From: CBDFHB01 sp965250115
GTDB lineage: Bacteria > Acidobacteriota > Vicinamibacteria > Marinacidobacterales > SMYC01
Length of the DNA stretch: 64,000 nt
Assembly: GCA_965250115.1 (NCBI GenBank)
Contig: CBDFNJ010000001.1
Span: 1,860,001-1,924,000, forward strand
Reading direction: 5' to 3'
Shown one piece after another: positions 8,414 through 17,292 of the stretch. The notes below the pieces were generated by a model, which was given only the letters and a program-made list of their open reading frames with translations, searched no databases and was not told where the DNA came from. Made by a program: the position numbers and the translations under genes. Each line of letters opens with the position of its first letter. The stretch's first letter is position 1.

Positions 8414-9357
8414 TGACGTTCCTCCAAATCGCGTTCGTCGAGGATCTCGTCCGGCTCCAGGAACGCGAAACTCAAATGGTCTCTGAAAACGCGAACCGGA
8501 TAGCGATCCCGCAAAGACCCCGTGTAGAAAGAAATCGCCTCGTCGCTCTTCCGCCGCAACAACTCGACGCGTATGACGTCGGCCACCTCTTCTAGCTCCA
8601 GCGGCCGAGAGGCAACGAGTCGATCCAAACGAAAGATATGAAAGCCGAAGGCGGTGGCCACCACATCGGAGAGCCGCCCGGGTTTGAGGGTGAAGACTTC
8701 GCGCTCCAGGGATGGTGGAAGCTCGCCGTGGCCGAAACTGCCCATCTTGCCGCCGAGGCGCGCTTTCGGGCCGATAGAGACCTCGCGGGCCAGCTCTTCG
8801 AAACGAGCCGGTTTCTTGCCGAGCTCCTGTCTGATCTCGCCGGCGAGTGCCTCCTCCTCCACGAGGATCTGCGAGATCTCGGCCGTCTCAGGCCTCGAGT
8901 AATAGGCGCGATTCTCCTCGTAGTCGAATGCGATCTCCTCCTCCGTAACCTCCAGAGCGCCGAGCACTTCGGTCTCCAGCAATCTCTCGATGCGTAGCTT
9001 CTGTTTCACGCTCTCGGCAAACCCCGCGTCGTCCGAACGCTTGGACGGTGTCGAGTCCTTGGGAGATAGAAGCTGAAGCTCCTGTTCGAGAACCAAGGGC
9101 TCGACTTCGATGCCGGCGTCATCCGCAGCGAGCAGAAGCAGTTGCTCCTCGATGAACTGGTCGAGCAAGGCCGCCATGACATCGCCCGGCAGGAATGCCG
9201 ACTCCTGCTGGGCGGAGGTCGCGACGAATCGGTCGAGCTCGACCAGGGTCACTTTCCTCCCCCCGATCTCCAAAACGACCCGCTCCTGGTGTGGAAGCTC
9301 CGGCCCGCAGCCGAAAAGACAGGCCACCAGCACCGTCACCGATAACAATACACGCAC
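8410..9357 (-). CDS. PpiC-type foldase lipoprotein (PrsA/SurA-like)
   Basis: A 315-residue peptidyl-prolyl isomerase with a lipoprotein signal (VLVACLFGC). A SurA_N-like helical region precedes one parvulin domain (IGPKARLGGKMGSFGHGELP, then GFHIFRLD). It has the same architecture as the SurA-like protein encoded directly downstream, so this is a tandem foldase pair, probably acting together on exported proteins: one lipid-anchored, one soluble in the periplasm. The gene lies 31 bp downstream of mfd on the same strand. Confidence 0.88.
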   Translation of the reverse strand: MRVLLSVTVLVACLFGCGPELPHQERVVLEIGGRKVTLVELDRFVATSAQQESAFLPGDVMAALLDQFIEEQLLLLAADDAGIEVEPLVLEQELQLLSPKDSTPSKRSDDAGFAESVKQKLRIERLLETEVLGALEVTEEEIAFDYEENRAYYSRPETAEISQILVEEEALAGEIRQELGKKPARFEELAREVSIGPKARLGGKMGSFGHGELPPSLEREVFTLKPGRLSDVVATAFGFHIFRLDRLVASRPLELEEVADVIRVELLRRKSDEAISFYTGSLRDRYPVRVFRDHLSFAFLEPDEILDERDLEERQ

Positions 9358-9388
9358 AAATTGATTCCGCCCGGGAGGATAGGTCCCC

Positions 9389-12300
9389 TTAGGACATCTT
9401 AGAGTAGGAGGAAAGGCGAAGCAAAACCTCGCGAACCTCGCTCAAGATCTCGGGAGGCTCGGTCCCAGGAAGCGGAACCCTCAACGAGGCCTCCCCTTGG
9501 CTTGCGCCAAGGTGGGCACCAGGCACGTTCTGGGCCAAAACTGCCAGCTTTTCAGGGCCGAGGAGGAGCTCTTCACCCAGCCGAAAAACGAGCGCGCCGC
9601 GCTCTCGCTCGATAGCCTCGAGGCCGAGCTCGTCCGCAAGAATCTGAAGCCTCGCGTACTCGAAAAACGAAAGTACGGCTTCGGGCAGCGGTCCGTAGCG
9701 GTCGCGGGTCTCGTCCTTGAGCACCTCGACCGTCTCCCGCGCGCGCGCCGAGGAGGCGCGTTTGTAGAGGGACATACGCTGATTGATATCGGGGATAAAG
9801 TCCTCCGGGATTCGCAGCTCGATCCTCAAATTGAGGCTGGCGCGACGCGCCAAGGGGACGTCCTGTCCCGACATCTCCTGCACGGCCTCGTCCAGCAGGC
9901 GACAGTAGAGATCGAAACCCACGGCCTCGATGTGGCCGTGCTGTTCGCCGCCGAGGAGATTGCCGGCGCCTCGGAGCTCGAGGTCCAGGGCAGCGATGCG
10001 AAACCCCGCGCCGAGCTCGCTGAACTCGCGAATCGCCGCGAGCCGACGCCTGGCGACCCCGCTCAAGCGTGCCTCCTCCGGCACGAGAAGATAGGCATAG
10101 GCCCGTCGATTCGAGCGGCCGACGCGGCCGCGAAGCTGGTAGAGCTGAGACAAGCCGAATCGGTCGGCTCGGTTGACCACGAGCGTATTTACCCGTGGGA
10201 TATCCAGCCCGTTCTCCACGATCGTTGTGCTCACGAGCACGTCGAAATCGTGTCGAACGAAGCGGAGCATGACATCCTCGAGCTCGTGCTCCTTCATCTG
10301 GCCGTGCGCGACCGCGACGCGCGCCTCAGGCACGAGGCGCTGAACGTAGTTGGACATCGAGTAGATCGATCCGATGCGGTTGTGCACGAAGTAGACTTGC
10401 CCCCCGCGGCCGAGCTCGTAGCGAATCGCCTCGGCGAGGACTTTAGAGTCGAGCCGAGTGATGTGGGTCTGAATCGCCATCCGATCCTTCGGAGGAGTTT
10501 CGATGATGGAAAGGTCTCGAATCCCGGAGAGGGACATGCGCAGTGTACGCGGAATCGGAGTCGCGGTCAGGGTGAGCGAATCGACTCCGTACCGCATTTT
10601 TTTCAGGCGCTCCTTGTGCGAAACACCGAATCGCTGCTCCTCGTCGACGACGAGAAGCCCGAGATCGTGAAAGACGACGTCCTTCGAGAGGAGTCGATGC
10701 GTTCCGATCACGATGTCGACCTTGCCAGCTTCGAGATCCCCTAGGACTTCCTTCTGCTCCTTGCGAGTTCGAAATCGTGACAGCATCTCGACCCGAACCG
10801 GGAAAGCCGCGAAGCGCTCGCGAAAGGTTCCGAGATGCTGGAAGCACAGGACCGTGGTCGGTACGAGCACCGCGACCTGTTTTCCGTCGTTCACCGCCTT
10901 GAAGGCGGCCCGCATCGCGACTTCCGTCTTGCCGTAGCCGACGTCGCCACAAATGAGTCGGTCCATGGGTGAGGGCGTCTCCATGTCTCGCTTGACGTCC
11001 TCTATCGCCTGAAGCTGGTCTGGCGTCTCCTCGAATTCGAAGAGCCCGTCGAACTCGTGTACCCACGCGTGGTCGGAAGGAAAAGCGTGGCCTGCCGCGG
11101 CTTTGCGGGCCGCGTAGAGCTTCAAGAGCTCGGTAGCCATGTCGCGCATCGATTTCTTGACACGCTTCTTGACCCGCTCCCAACTGGTGCCGCCGAGCTT
11201 GTCGAGCCTCGGACGCGCGGCCTCTGCGCTCGAGTACTTCTCGAGAAGATCGAGGCGGTTCACCGGAACGTAGAGCTTGTCGCCCCCCACATACTCGAGG
11301 ACCACATATTCGGTCGTTGCGTCAGGCTCCAGTTTCATGAGACCGGTAAAGATGCCGATGCCATGCTCCGTATGAACGACGTAGTCCCCGACTTTGAGGT
11401 CGCGAAAGTCCGAGAGGAAACGGCCGACATCGACCCGTCGGCGACGGCCCGGACGTGGCGCTTCGGCAAAGATGTCGCTCGCGGTGAAGACGGCAAGATC
11501 GAGCTCTGGGACGACGAACCCCTGAGAGAGACGCCCCGTTTCGAGAATCACCTGGCCTTCGGGGCCGTCGTCGTCCCGAGGCTGGCCGGAGGAGAGCCCC
11601 GCCTCCGAAAAAAGCTCGACGTATCGCTCCATCATGCCCTCTGCGGGAACGAAGACCCGCACCTGGCCGAAACGTTCGATGCGCTTGTTGACCTCTTCCA
11701 CAAACTCGGTTACCCGGCCGCGGTAGGAGGGCATGATCTGTGTCGAGAGGTGTGTGGATTCCGAATACTCGTCCAAGAGCGCCATCTCTTCGAGAGATAC
11801 CGATCGTTCGGCGATGATGGACTCGAGCTCGCCGAGGTCCATGAGGAGCGCCCGCGGCTCGGCGTAGTCGAAGGGTTCTTCGTCCGCCTCGTCGAAGCTC
11901 GAGAGAACACGTTCCCATTCCAGCTCGGCGGCTCTCAGGATCGCCGGCGGCTCTTCTGCCAGGAGCCGTCCCCCTTCGAGAAAATCGATCACGCTCGAGC
12001 GGAACGTCTCGAGCCGAGGAAGAACGCAGCCGATGCCGGGCATTGGGAGCAGCTCTTCGATTCCCCGCCCCTCTCCGAGGAGCGAGCGGAGCTCTCGCCG
12101 TTGAGCCTCGGCCAGGGGCCACTCGTTCGCCGGCGTGATGCGGATCTCTCCGAGACGGTCCTCGCTACGCTGGCTATCCCTATCGAAGCGTCGAATTTCC
12201 TCGAGCTCGTCGTCGAGAAGCTCGAGTCGCACGGGCTCGGCTTCGACGGGCGGGAAGATGTCCAAGATACCCCCCCGACGGGTGAAATCTCCCGGCGTCG

Positions 12301-12817
12301 TGACCGGGTCTTCGTGGCGAAAGCCGGTCGCGACCAGGTGGCGCTCGAGCTCGCCGGGCTCGACGCGGTCCCCGACCCGAAGGCGCAGGATGGCGTCTTC
12401 GAGCAGACGAGGGCTCGCCGTTCGATAGAGAAGTGCCGCGGCCGTAGCCACGACGACGACGTTTTCCATCTCGGCGAGAGCCACGAGAGCACGAAGTCGG
12501 GCGGAGGTGACCTCGAGGTGCGGTGCCAGGCCGCGATAGGGATCGAGAGCGAAGGCAGGAAAAGGCAGAACGGGTCGATCGGAGCCCAGCGCTGCGAGAA
12601 AAGTCCCGAGGTCGGAGACGGCCGGACCGAGGCGACGTTCGTCGGGGACGACGACGAGAAGTGGCCCCCTGCTCTCCGCCGCGATGGTCGCTGCCGCGAG
12701 AGATCGGGCGGGCCCCATCAGGCCGGTGACTCGACCCCGCGGGCCACCCGCGGCGAAGCGCGCCAGCTCGCTGTCTTTCAGGATTCCCTTGAGGGTCGTG
12801 TCGGCCCGACGAGTCAT
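9389..12817 (-). CDS. mfd: Transcription-repair coupling factor
   Basis: A 1142-residue Mfd, an ATP-driven translocase that removes stalled RNA polymerase at DNA lesions and recruits UvrA. Domain order is complete: an N-terminal UvrB-homology module (about 1-330), the RNA-polymerase-interacting domain (VVLEYVGGDKLYVPVNRLDL, about 500-540), a RecG-like helicase core with Walker A GDVGYGKTEVAMRAAF, the DEEQRFGV box and TATPIPRT, then the TRG region (RGRVGRSNRRAYAYL) and the C-terminal TRCF domain. Its start overlaps the hldE2-like gene by 4 bp. The long antisense reading frames here are shadows of this gene. Confidence 0.97.
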   Translation of the reverse strand: MTRRADTTLKGILKDSELARFAAGGPRGRVTGLMGPARSLAAATIAAESRGPLLVVVPDERRLGPAVSDLGTFLAALGSDRPVLPFPAFALDPYRGLAPHLEVTSARLRALVALAEMENVVVVATAAALLYRTASPRLLEDAILRLRVGDRVEPGELERHLVATGFRHEDPVTTPGDFTRRGGILDIFPPVEAEPVRLELLDDELEEIRRFDRDSQRSEDRLGEIRITPANEWPLAEAQRRELRSLLGEGRGIEELLPMPGIGCVLPRLETFRSSVIDFLEGGRLLAEEPPAILRAAELEWERVLSSFDEADEEPFDYAEPRALLMDLGELESIIAERSVSLEEMALLDEYSESTHLSTQIMPSYRGRVTEFVEEVNKRIERFGQVRVFVPAEGMMERYVELFSEAGLSSGQPRDDDGPEGQVILETGRLSQGFVVPELDLAVFTASDIFAEAPRPGRRRRVDVGRFLSDFRDLKVGDYVVHTEHGIGIFTGLMKLEPDATTEYVVLEYVGGDKLYVPVNRLDLLEKYSSAEAARPRLDKLGGTSWERVKKRVKKSMRDMATELLKLYAARKAAAGHAFPSDHAWVHEFDGLFEFEETPDQLQAIEDVKRDMETPSPMDRLICGDVGYGKTEVAMRAAFKAVNDGKQVAVLVPTTVLCFQHLGTFRERFAAFPVRVEMLSRFRTRKEQKEVLGDLEAGKVDIVIGTHRLLSKDVVFHDLGLLVVDEEQRFGVSHKERLKKMRYGVDSLTLTATPIPRTLRMSLSGIRDLSIIETPPKDRMAIQTHITRLDSKVLAEAIRYELGRGGQVYFVHNRIGSIYSMSNYVQRLVPEARVAVAHGQMKEHELEDVMLRFVRHDFDVLVSTTIVENGLDIPRVNTLVVNRADRFGLSQLYQLRGRVGRSNRRAYAYLLVPEEARLSGVARRRLAAIREFSELGAGFRIAALDLELRGAGNLLGGEQHGHIEAVGFDLYCRLLDEAVQEMSGQDVPLARRASLNLRIELRIPEDFIPDINQRMSLYKRASSARARETVEVLKDETRDRYGPLPEAVLSFFEYARLQILADELGLEAIERERGALVFRLGEELLLGPEKLAVLAQNVPGAHLGASQGEASLRVPLPGTEPPEILSEVREVLLRLSSYSKMS

Positions 12818-13308
12818 TGCGGCCGCTGCGAGAGCCGCGCCACGATTCGCTCGATGATTCCCGAGCTCGAATGGCCAGGCGCGAAAGGCAGCGAGTACAC
12901 TCGCCCGCCCGCCTGCTCCACGGTGTCACGACCGACGATCTTGTCCTTGGTCCAATCGCCCCCCTTGACGAGAACGTCTGGGAGAATCGCCTCGATGACG
13001 GCGGCAGGAGTTTCCTCCTCGAATCCGACGACGTAATCGACCGAACCAAGGGCCGCGAGCACTTCCATGCGCTCGAGCAGCGGCGTAAGAGGCCTTTCCT
13101 TGCCTTTGAGCCTTCCAACCGTCTCGTCCGCGTTCACCGCGACCACGAGACAATCACCGAGGGCTCGCGCTTCTCTCAAGTATCTTACGTGGCCGGGATG
13201 CAGCATGTCGAAGCAGCCGTTGGTAAAGACGAGCTTCCTTCCCATTGCGTGGAGCTCGTCGCGCTCCCTTCGCATCGCCTCCCTGGTTCGAATCTTTCGG
13301 CGGCTCAC
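12814..13308 (-). CDS. hldE2: D-glycero-beta-D-manno-heptose 1-phosphate adenylyltransferase
   Basis: Cytidylyltransferase-like nucleotidyltransferase corresponding to the C-terminal half of HldE (RfaE domain II), which makes ADP-heptose for LPS inner core. Signatures: FTNGCFDMLHPGHVRYL (HxGH), VAVNADETVGRLKG, and LVKGGDWTKDKIVG with the Gly-Asp-Trp motif. There is no kinase domain, so a separate heptokinase must be encoded elsewhere. GTG 13308, three bases after the wzt stop, is preferred over the ATG at 13350, which would overlap wzt by 40 bp. It sits between the O-antigen exporter genes and mfd. Confidence 0.9.
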   Translation of the reverse strand: MSRRKIRTREAMRRERDELHAMGRKLVFTNGCFDMLHPGHVRYLREARALGDCLVVAVNADETVGRLKGKERPLTPLLERMEVLAALGSVDYVVGFEEETPAAVIEAILPDVLVKGGDWTKDKIVGRDTVEQAGGRVYSLPFAPGHSSSGIIERIVARLSQRPQ

Positions 13309-13310
13309 GA

Positions 13311-14633
13311 CTACTCTCGCCGCATCACGATATTCGGTGTGAACTCCCACCGATGGTTCGGCCGATAGACCCCGACGTCTTTGACTTTCGACTTCATCCG
13401 GAACTTGTGCAGAGCGCGATGGTAGTCGAACGGATAGCCGTCTCGCTGGTGGGCGGCCACGTCGAGAAAGTACGTCCCCTCGACGAGTCGGAGCTCGGGA
13501 ATAACGAATCGGACTTCACCTTCGCCCGTGAAAGAGACAGGGAAGAGCTCCTCCAAGTAGGTATTGGTCCCGTAGCAGCAGACTCCGTCCGCGTCGAAGA
13601 TCGCGACTCCGAAAACGAAGTCCTTGATGGTCCCCGTCGTGGCGATCCCGAGCCGAACGGCCACGGAGTCACCGGTATTGAACACGTGTTTCGGGGTCCC
13701 CTCGGCATCGAGGATCGCGACGTCCTTGATCTCCACTTCGCGAGAGCCCCATCGCCCCTTCTCTCGCTCGAAGGCGGAGATGGGCTCCACTTCGGTCTTG
13801 GGCTGCTCGGGCTCCCTCGAGATGTCTCTTTCTCGGAACTCCGCGACCGCCTCGGCCTCGGCCGTGGCCAGAGCCCGTTCCTCGTGCTGGGTGACGCGTG
13901 CGAGATAGGCGTCGACGACTTTTTTGGGATCGCCCCGCATTTGGACTCTCGAGCGATCGATCCAGAGCGCCTCGTCCGCCATCTTCTCCACGAGGCCCAG
14001 GCTATGGGTCACGAGCAGAATGGTCTTGTTACGGCGGCGAAGCTCACTGATCTTGTCGAGGCACTTGTGCACGAAAGGTTCGTCACCCACGGCGAGGACT
14101 TCGTCGATCAGCAAGACGTCGGGGTCGACGTGGATCGCGACGGCGAAGCCCAGCCGCATGTACATTCCCGAAGAATAGGTCTTGACCGGAGCATCGATGA
14201 AGTCCTCGAGCTCGGCGAAGTGGACGATCGCGTCGAAACGACTCTGAATCTCCTTCTTCGTGAGGCCGAGCATGATCCCGTTGATGAAGATATTCTCTCG
14301 CCCCGTAATCTCGGGATGAAAACCGGCGCCGAGCTCGATCAGAGCGGAGATCCGTCCGTTCACCGCCACCGAGCCCGACGAGGGCTTCGAAATGCCGGCA
14401 ATGACTTTCAGCAGCGTGCTCTTTCCGGAGCCGTTACGCCCGATGACCGCGAAGGTCGAGCCCTCTCGTACGTTGAAGGTCACGTCGGTCAGCGCGGTGA
14501 ACCGCTCGTCGGGCTTCAGCTCTTGAAGAAGGCTTCCACCCAGGAGAGCGCTTTTCAGCGTCCGAAATTGCTTCCGGTGACTGTAGCGTTCATAGACCTT
14601 GGTGAGGTCCGAGACTCGAATGGCAATGCCCAT
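13311..14633 (-). CDS. wzt: Polysaccharide ABC exporter, ATP-binding subunit with Wzt C-domain
   Basis: A 440-residue ATPase of an O-antigen/polysaccharide exporter. The N-terminal ATPase domain has Walker A (VIGRNGSGKSTLL), the polysaccharide-exporter segment IELGAGFHPEITGREN, the ABC signature (YSSGMYMRLGFAVA) and Walker B (DVLLIDEVLAVGD). From about residue 290 a beta-rich Wzt_C-like domain follows (HVFNTGDSVAVRLGI, FGVAIFDADGVCCYGTN). In characterised systems this domain recognises the capped polysaccharide end. It pairs with the permease gene 6 bp upstream. Confidence 0.93.
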   Translation of the reverse strand: MGIAIRVSDLTKVYERYSHRKQFRTLKSALLGGSLLQELKPDERFTALTDVTFNVREGSTFAVIGRNGSGKSTLLKVIAGISKPSSGSVAVNGRISALIELGAGFHPEITGRENIFINGIMLGLTKKEIQSRFDAIVHFAELEDFIDAPVKTYSSGMYMRLGFAVAIHVDPDVLLIDEVLAVGDEPFVHKCLDKISELRRRNKTILLVTHSLGLVEKMADEALWIDRSRVQMRGDPKKVVDAYLARVTQHEERALATAEAEAVAEFRERDISREPEQPKTEVEPISAFEREKGRWGSREVEIKDVAILDAEGTPKHVFNTGDSVAVRLGIATTGTIKDFVFGVAIFDADGVCCYGTNTYLEELFPVSFTGEGEVRFVIPELRLVEGTYFLDVAAHQRDGYPFDYHRALHKFRMKSKVKDVGVYRPNHRWEFTPNIVMRRE

Positions 14634-14639
14634 AGGCGG

Positions 14640-15425
14640 TCAGACTTCTTCCGCGAAAGTTTCGCGGACGCGGTCGAAGAAATAGTACCCCAAGAAGAAA
14701 GTGACGAGAGACGCGGGGATCATGGCGAGGAGCCACGGCCAGTGACCCATAGAGCCCGTGAAGAGTGACTGATGGTAGCCGACGAGTATGTGCGTCATGG
14801 GATTGCAATTGAGCCAGCGCTGGATCGATGGCGAGATGGTCAGATAGGAATAGATCACGGGGCTCCCGAAAAACCACAACATCATCAGATTCGCGATGAT
14901 GTTCTGCACATCTCGAAAGTGGACTGCCAGCGCGGAAATGAAGAGACAGATCCCGAGCGTGAGGATGAGCTGCAAGACCACCACGGCGGGGAAAAAGACG
15001 AGCGTGGCCTGAAGCTTCCCGTAGTAGATCAGGAATGCCAGGAGAATCGGAAGCCCGAGAAAGAAGTGGACGAGGTTCGCGAGCACGACCACGATCGGGA
15101 GGACTTCCGCCGGAAAGAGGATCTTCTTAATGAGGTTACCGCTCGTGATGAGAACGGTCGTCGACTCGAGTACCGACGAGCTGAACCAGGTCCAGGGCAA
15201 AATCCCGGTGAAAAGGAACAGAGCGTAGGGACTCATGCCGAAGGCGCCCCGGGTCGGCATGATGTAGCTGAAGACGAACCAATAAATGAAGAGCTGAAGC
15301 AGGGGATTGATGAAAGACCAGAAAAAGCCCAGCACCGAGCCCCGATAGCGGGCCTTCAGCTCGCGCACGACGAGGCTCTGGATCAAAACGCGGTATCGTG
15401 CGAGCGAGAGAAGGTTCGAGATCAC
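14640..15425 (-). CDS. wzm: Polysaccharide ABC exporter, permease subunit
   Basis: A 261-residue ABC-2 type permease with six predicted membrane helices. Family features are the N-terminal LVVRELKARYRGSVLGFFWS motif and the mid-region WTWFSSSVLESTTVLI. It is the Wzm partner of the adjacent Wzt and moves lipid-linked polysaccharide across the inner membrane. No glycosyltransferase genes are adjacent, so the polysaccharide must be built from genes outside the window. Confidence 0.92.
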   Translation of the reverse strand: MISNLLSLARYRVLIQSLVVRELKARYRGSVLGFFWSFINPLLQLFIYWFVFSYIMPTRGAFGMSPYALFLFTGILPWTWFSSSVLESTTVLITSGNLIKKILFPAEVLPIVVVLANLVHFFLGLPILLAFLIYYGKLQATLVFFPAVVVLQLILTLGICLFISALAVHFRDVQNIIANLMMLWFFGSPVIYSYLTISPSIQRWLNCNPMTHILVGYHQSLFTGSMGHWPWLLAMIPASLVTFFLGYYFFDRVRETFAEEV

Positions 15426-15444
15426 GACTGGGTAACCGAGGGGT

Positions 15445-17238
15445 CTACCACCCGGTGGGAACGCCTTCGTTCTTTTCGTCGAGCCAGGCCTTCAACGGGG
15501 CGAAGTAGTTCAGTATGGCGGTAGCGTCCATTTCCGTCTCGCCCGTAAGGGCCTCGAGAGCCTCCGGCCACGGCCGAGAAAGACCCATTTGGAGCATGCT
15601 GTCCAGCTTCTCACCAGCCTCTCGGCTTCCGTAGATCGTGCACCGGTTGAGCGGCCCCTCGTAGCCCGCAACCTTGCAGAGCGCGCGGTGGAACTGAAAC
15701 TGAAGAATACTTGCGAGAAAGTAACGTGAGTAGGGGACACTAGCCGCCACGTGATACTTGGCTCCCGGGTCGAAGTCCACGACCTCTCGAGCCACGGGAG
15801 CCGCGACTCCTTGATAGCGCTCCCGGAGCTCCCACCAGGACTCGTTGTACCCGTCCGGCGTGACCTCGCCTGAAAAGACTTTCCAGCGCCACCGGTCGAC
15901 GAGGAGACCGAATGGAAGGAAGGCCACTTTGTCGAGGGCCATGTCGAGGAGAAGGCCGAGGTCCTTCGAGGGGTCGGGCTCCTCGTCAATGAGACCGAGC
16001 GACTTCAGATACTGAGGAGTAATCGACAAAGCGAGGGTGTCGCCGATCGCCTCGTGGAACCCGTCGTTGGCGCTTCCCCAGAAGAGCGGAGTCTGCCGGC
16101 TGTAAGCTCTTTGATAGAAGTTGTGTCCGAGCTCGTGGTGGATGGTCGAGAAATCTTCCGCATTGATCTCGATGCACATCTTGATACGCAAATCGTCCTT
16201 GCCATCGATGGACCAGGCGCTCGCGTGACAGACGACGTCGCGGTCTTGAGGCTGCAGGAAGAGGGACTGGTCCCAGAACGTCGAGGGAAGAGGTTCGAAG
16301 CCGAGTGAGAGGAAGAAACGCTCCCCGTAGCGCACCATCTCGAGCGCATCGGTGCCCTTGGCCTTCAGGTTCTTCGTGAGATCGAATCCCGGATCGGTAT
16401 CTTGGGGCGCTACCAGATCGGAGATGTTGTTCCAGTGCTGCGCCCACATGTTCCCCAAAAGGTGGGCCGGAATCGGCCCCGATTCGGGAACGAGCTCCAC
16501 GCCGTAAGTTTCTCGAAGCCGGCGACGCACATAGGCATGTAGAGAGACGTAGAGGGGACGCACCTGGAGCCAGAGGCGATCGAGCTCCTGAGCGAAAGCG
16601 TCGGGGCTCATGTCGTAGTTCGACCGCCACATCGCACCGAGGTCGTCGAAGCCGAGCTCCTGCGCGCCCTTGTTGCCGAGCTCGACGTAGCGCTCGAAGT
16701 CCTGACGCAACGCGGGCGACACCGTGCGCCATCCTTTCCAAACGTCGAGCAGGAGCGCCGGTTCCCGGTTTTCCACGAGCATGCGGCTCATCTCCTGGAG
16801 ATCCCAGCACTCCTCCGGGTCGGGACAGAACTCGCCCCGGCCGTATGTGCTTTCCATGCGGGCCTGAATCTGGGAAAGCTCGCTCGTCTCCTCCGCGTTC
16901 GAGGGAGCGGGCACGGTGAGCGCGAGCCTGAGCAGGAGCAGCTTTCGTTCGAGCTCCGCGGGCAATTCGAGGTCTTTGAAGCGCGACGCTTCGCCCGCGA
17001 GCCGGACCGAGATCGCGGTAGCCTTCTCGTTGGCCCTCGCCGAGAGAATCTCCGTGTCTTGGGTGATGAAGTTCGCTTGGACCCAGGCGGCTCGAGAGGA
17101 GTGCTCCCATACAGTCTCAAGCTCCGCCTCCGCATTTTCGACGAAGGCTCGGGCGTCCTCGACGCTCGGCTGTGATTGAGCGAAAACGGGCCCGGAAACA
17201 ACGGCGAGAACGACGAACCAGCACGATGCGCGAATCAT
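15445..17238 (-). CDS. M2 family (ACE-like) zinc dipeptidyl carboxypeptidase
   Basis: Secreted 597-residue peptidase M2, homologous to angiotensin-converting enzyme; removes C-terminal dipeptides. The start at 17238 is chosen because of the GGAGG site about eight bases upstream and the clean signal peptide ending VSGPVFAQ; an upstream ATG at 17283 would add 15 unlikely residues. The zinc site is HELGH (His368, Glu369, His372) with the third ligand in GFHEAIGD. Family positions MWAQHWNNI and RYFLASILQFQFH are present. It is co-directional with and 19 bp before wzm, but the functional link to LPS export is unclear. Confidence 0.93.
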   Translation of the reverse strand: MIRASCWFVVLAVVSGPVFAQSQPSVEDARAFVENAEAELETVWEHSSRAAWVQANFITQDTEILSARANEKATAISVRLAGEASRFKDLELPAELERKLLLLRLALTVPAPSNAEETSELSQIQARMESTYGRGEFCPDPEECWDLQEMSRMLVENREPALLLDVWKGWRTVSPALRQDFERYVELGNKGAQELGFDDLGAMWRSNYDMSPDAFAQELDRLWLQVRPLYVSLHAYVRRRLRETYGVELVPESGPIPAHLLGNMWAQHWNNISDLVAPQDTDPGFDLTKNLKAKGTDALEMVRYGERFFLSLGFEPLPSTFWDQSLFLQPQDRDVVCHASAWSIDGKDDLRIKMCIEINAEDFSTIHHELGHNFYQRAYSRQTPLFWGSANDGFHEAIGDTLALSITPQYLKSLGLIDEEPDPSKDLGLLLDMALDKVAFLPFGLLVDRWRWKVFSGEVTPDGYNESWWELRERYQGVAAPVAREVVDFDPGAKYHVAASVPYSRYFLASILQFQFHRALCKVAGYEGPLNRCTIYGSREAGEKLDSMLQMGLSRPWPEALEALTGETEMDATAILNYFAPLKAWLDEKNEGVPTGW

Positions 17239-17292
17239 GAACGAAACCTCCAAGCGTAAGGATACTGCATTCCTAGTGGTCACTCTTGGTGC

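Noticed and set aside
11057..13036. A 659-codon open frame on the plus strand opposite mfd
   Set aside because: Shadow of mfd, which is complete and unmistakable.
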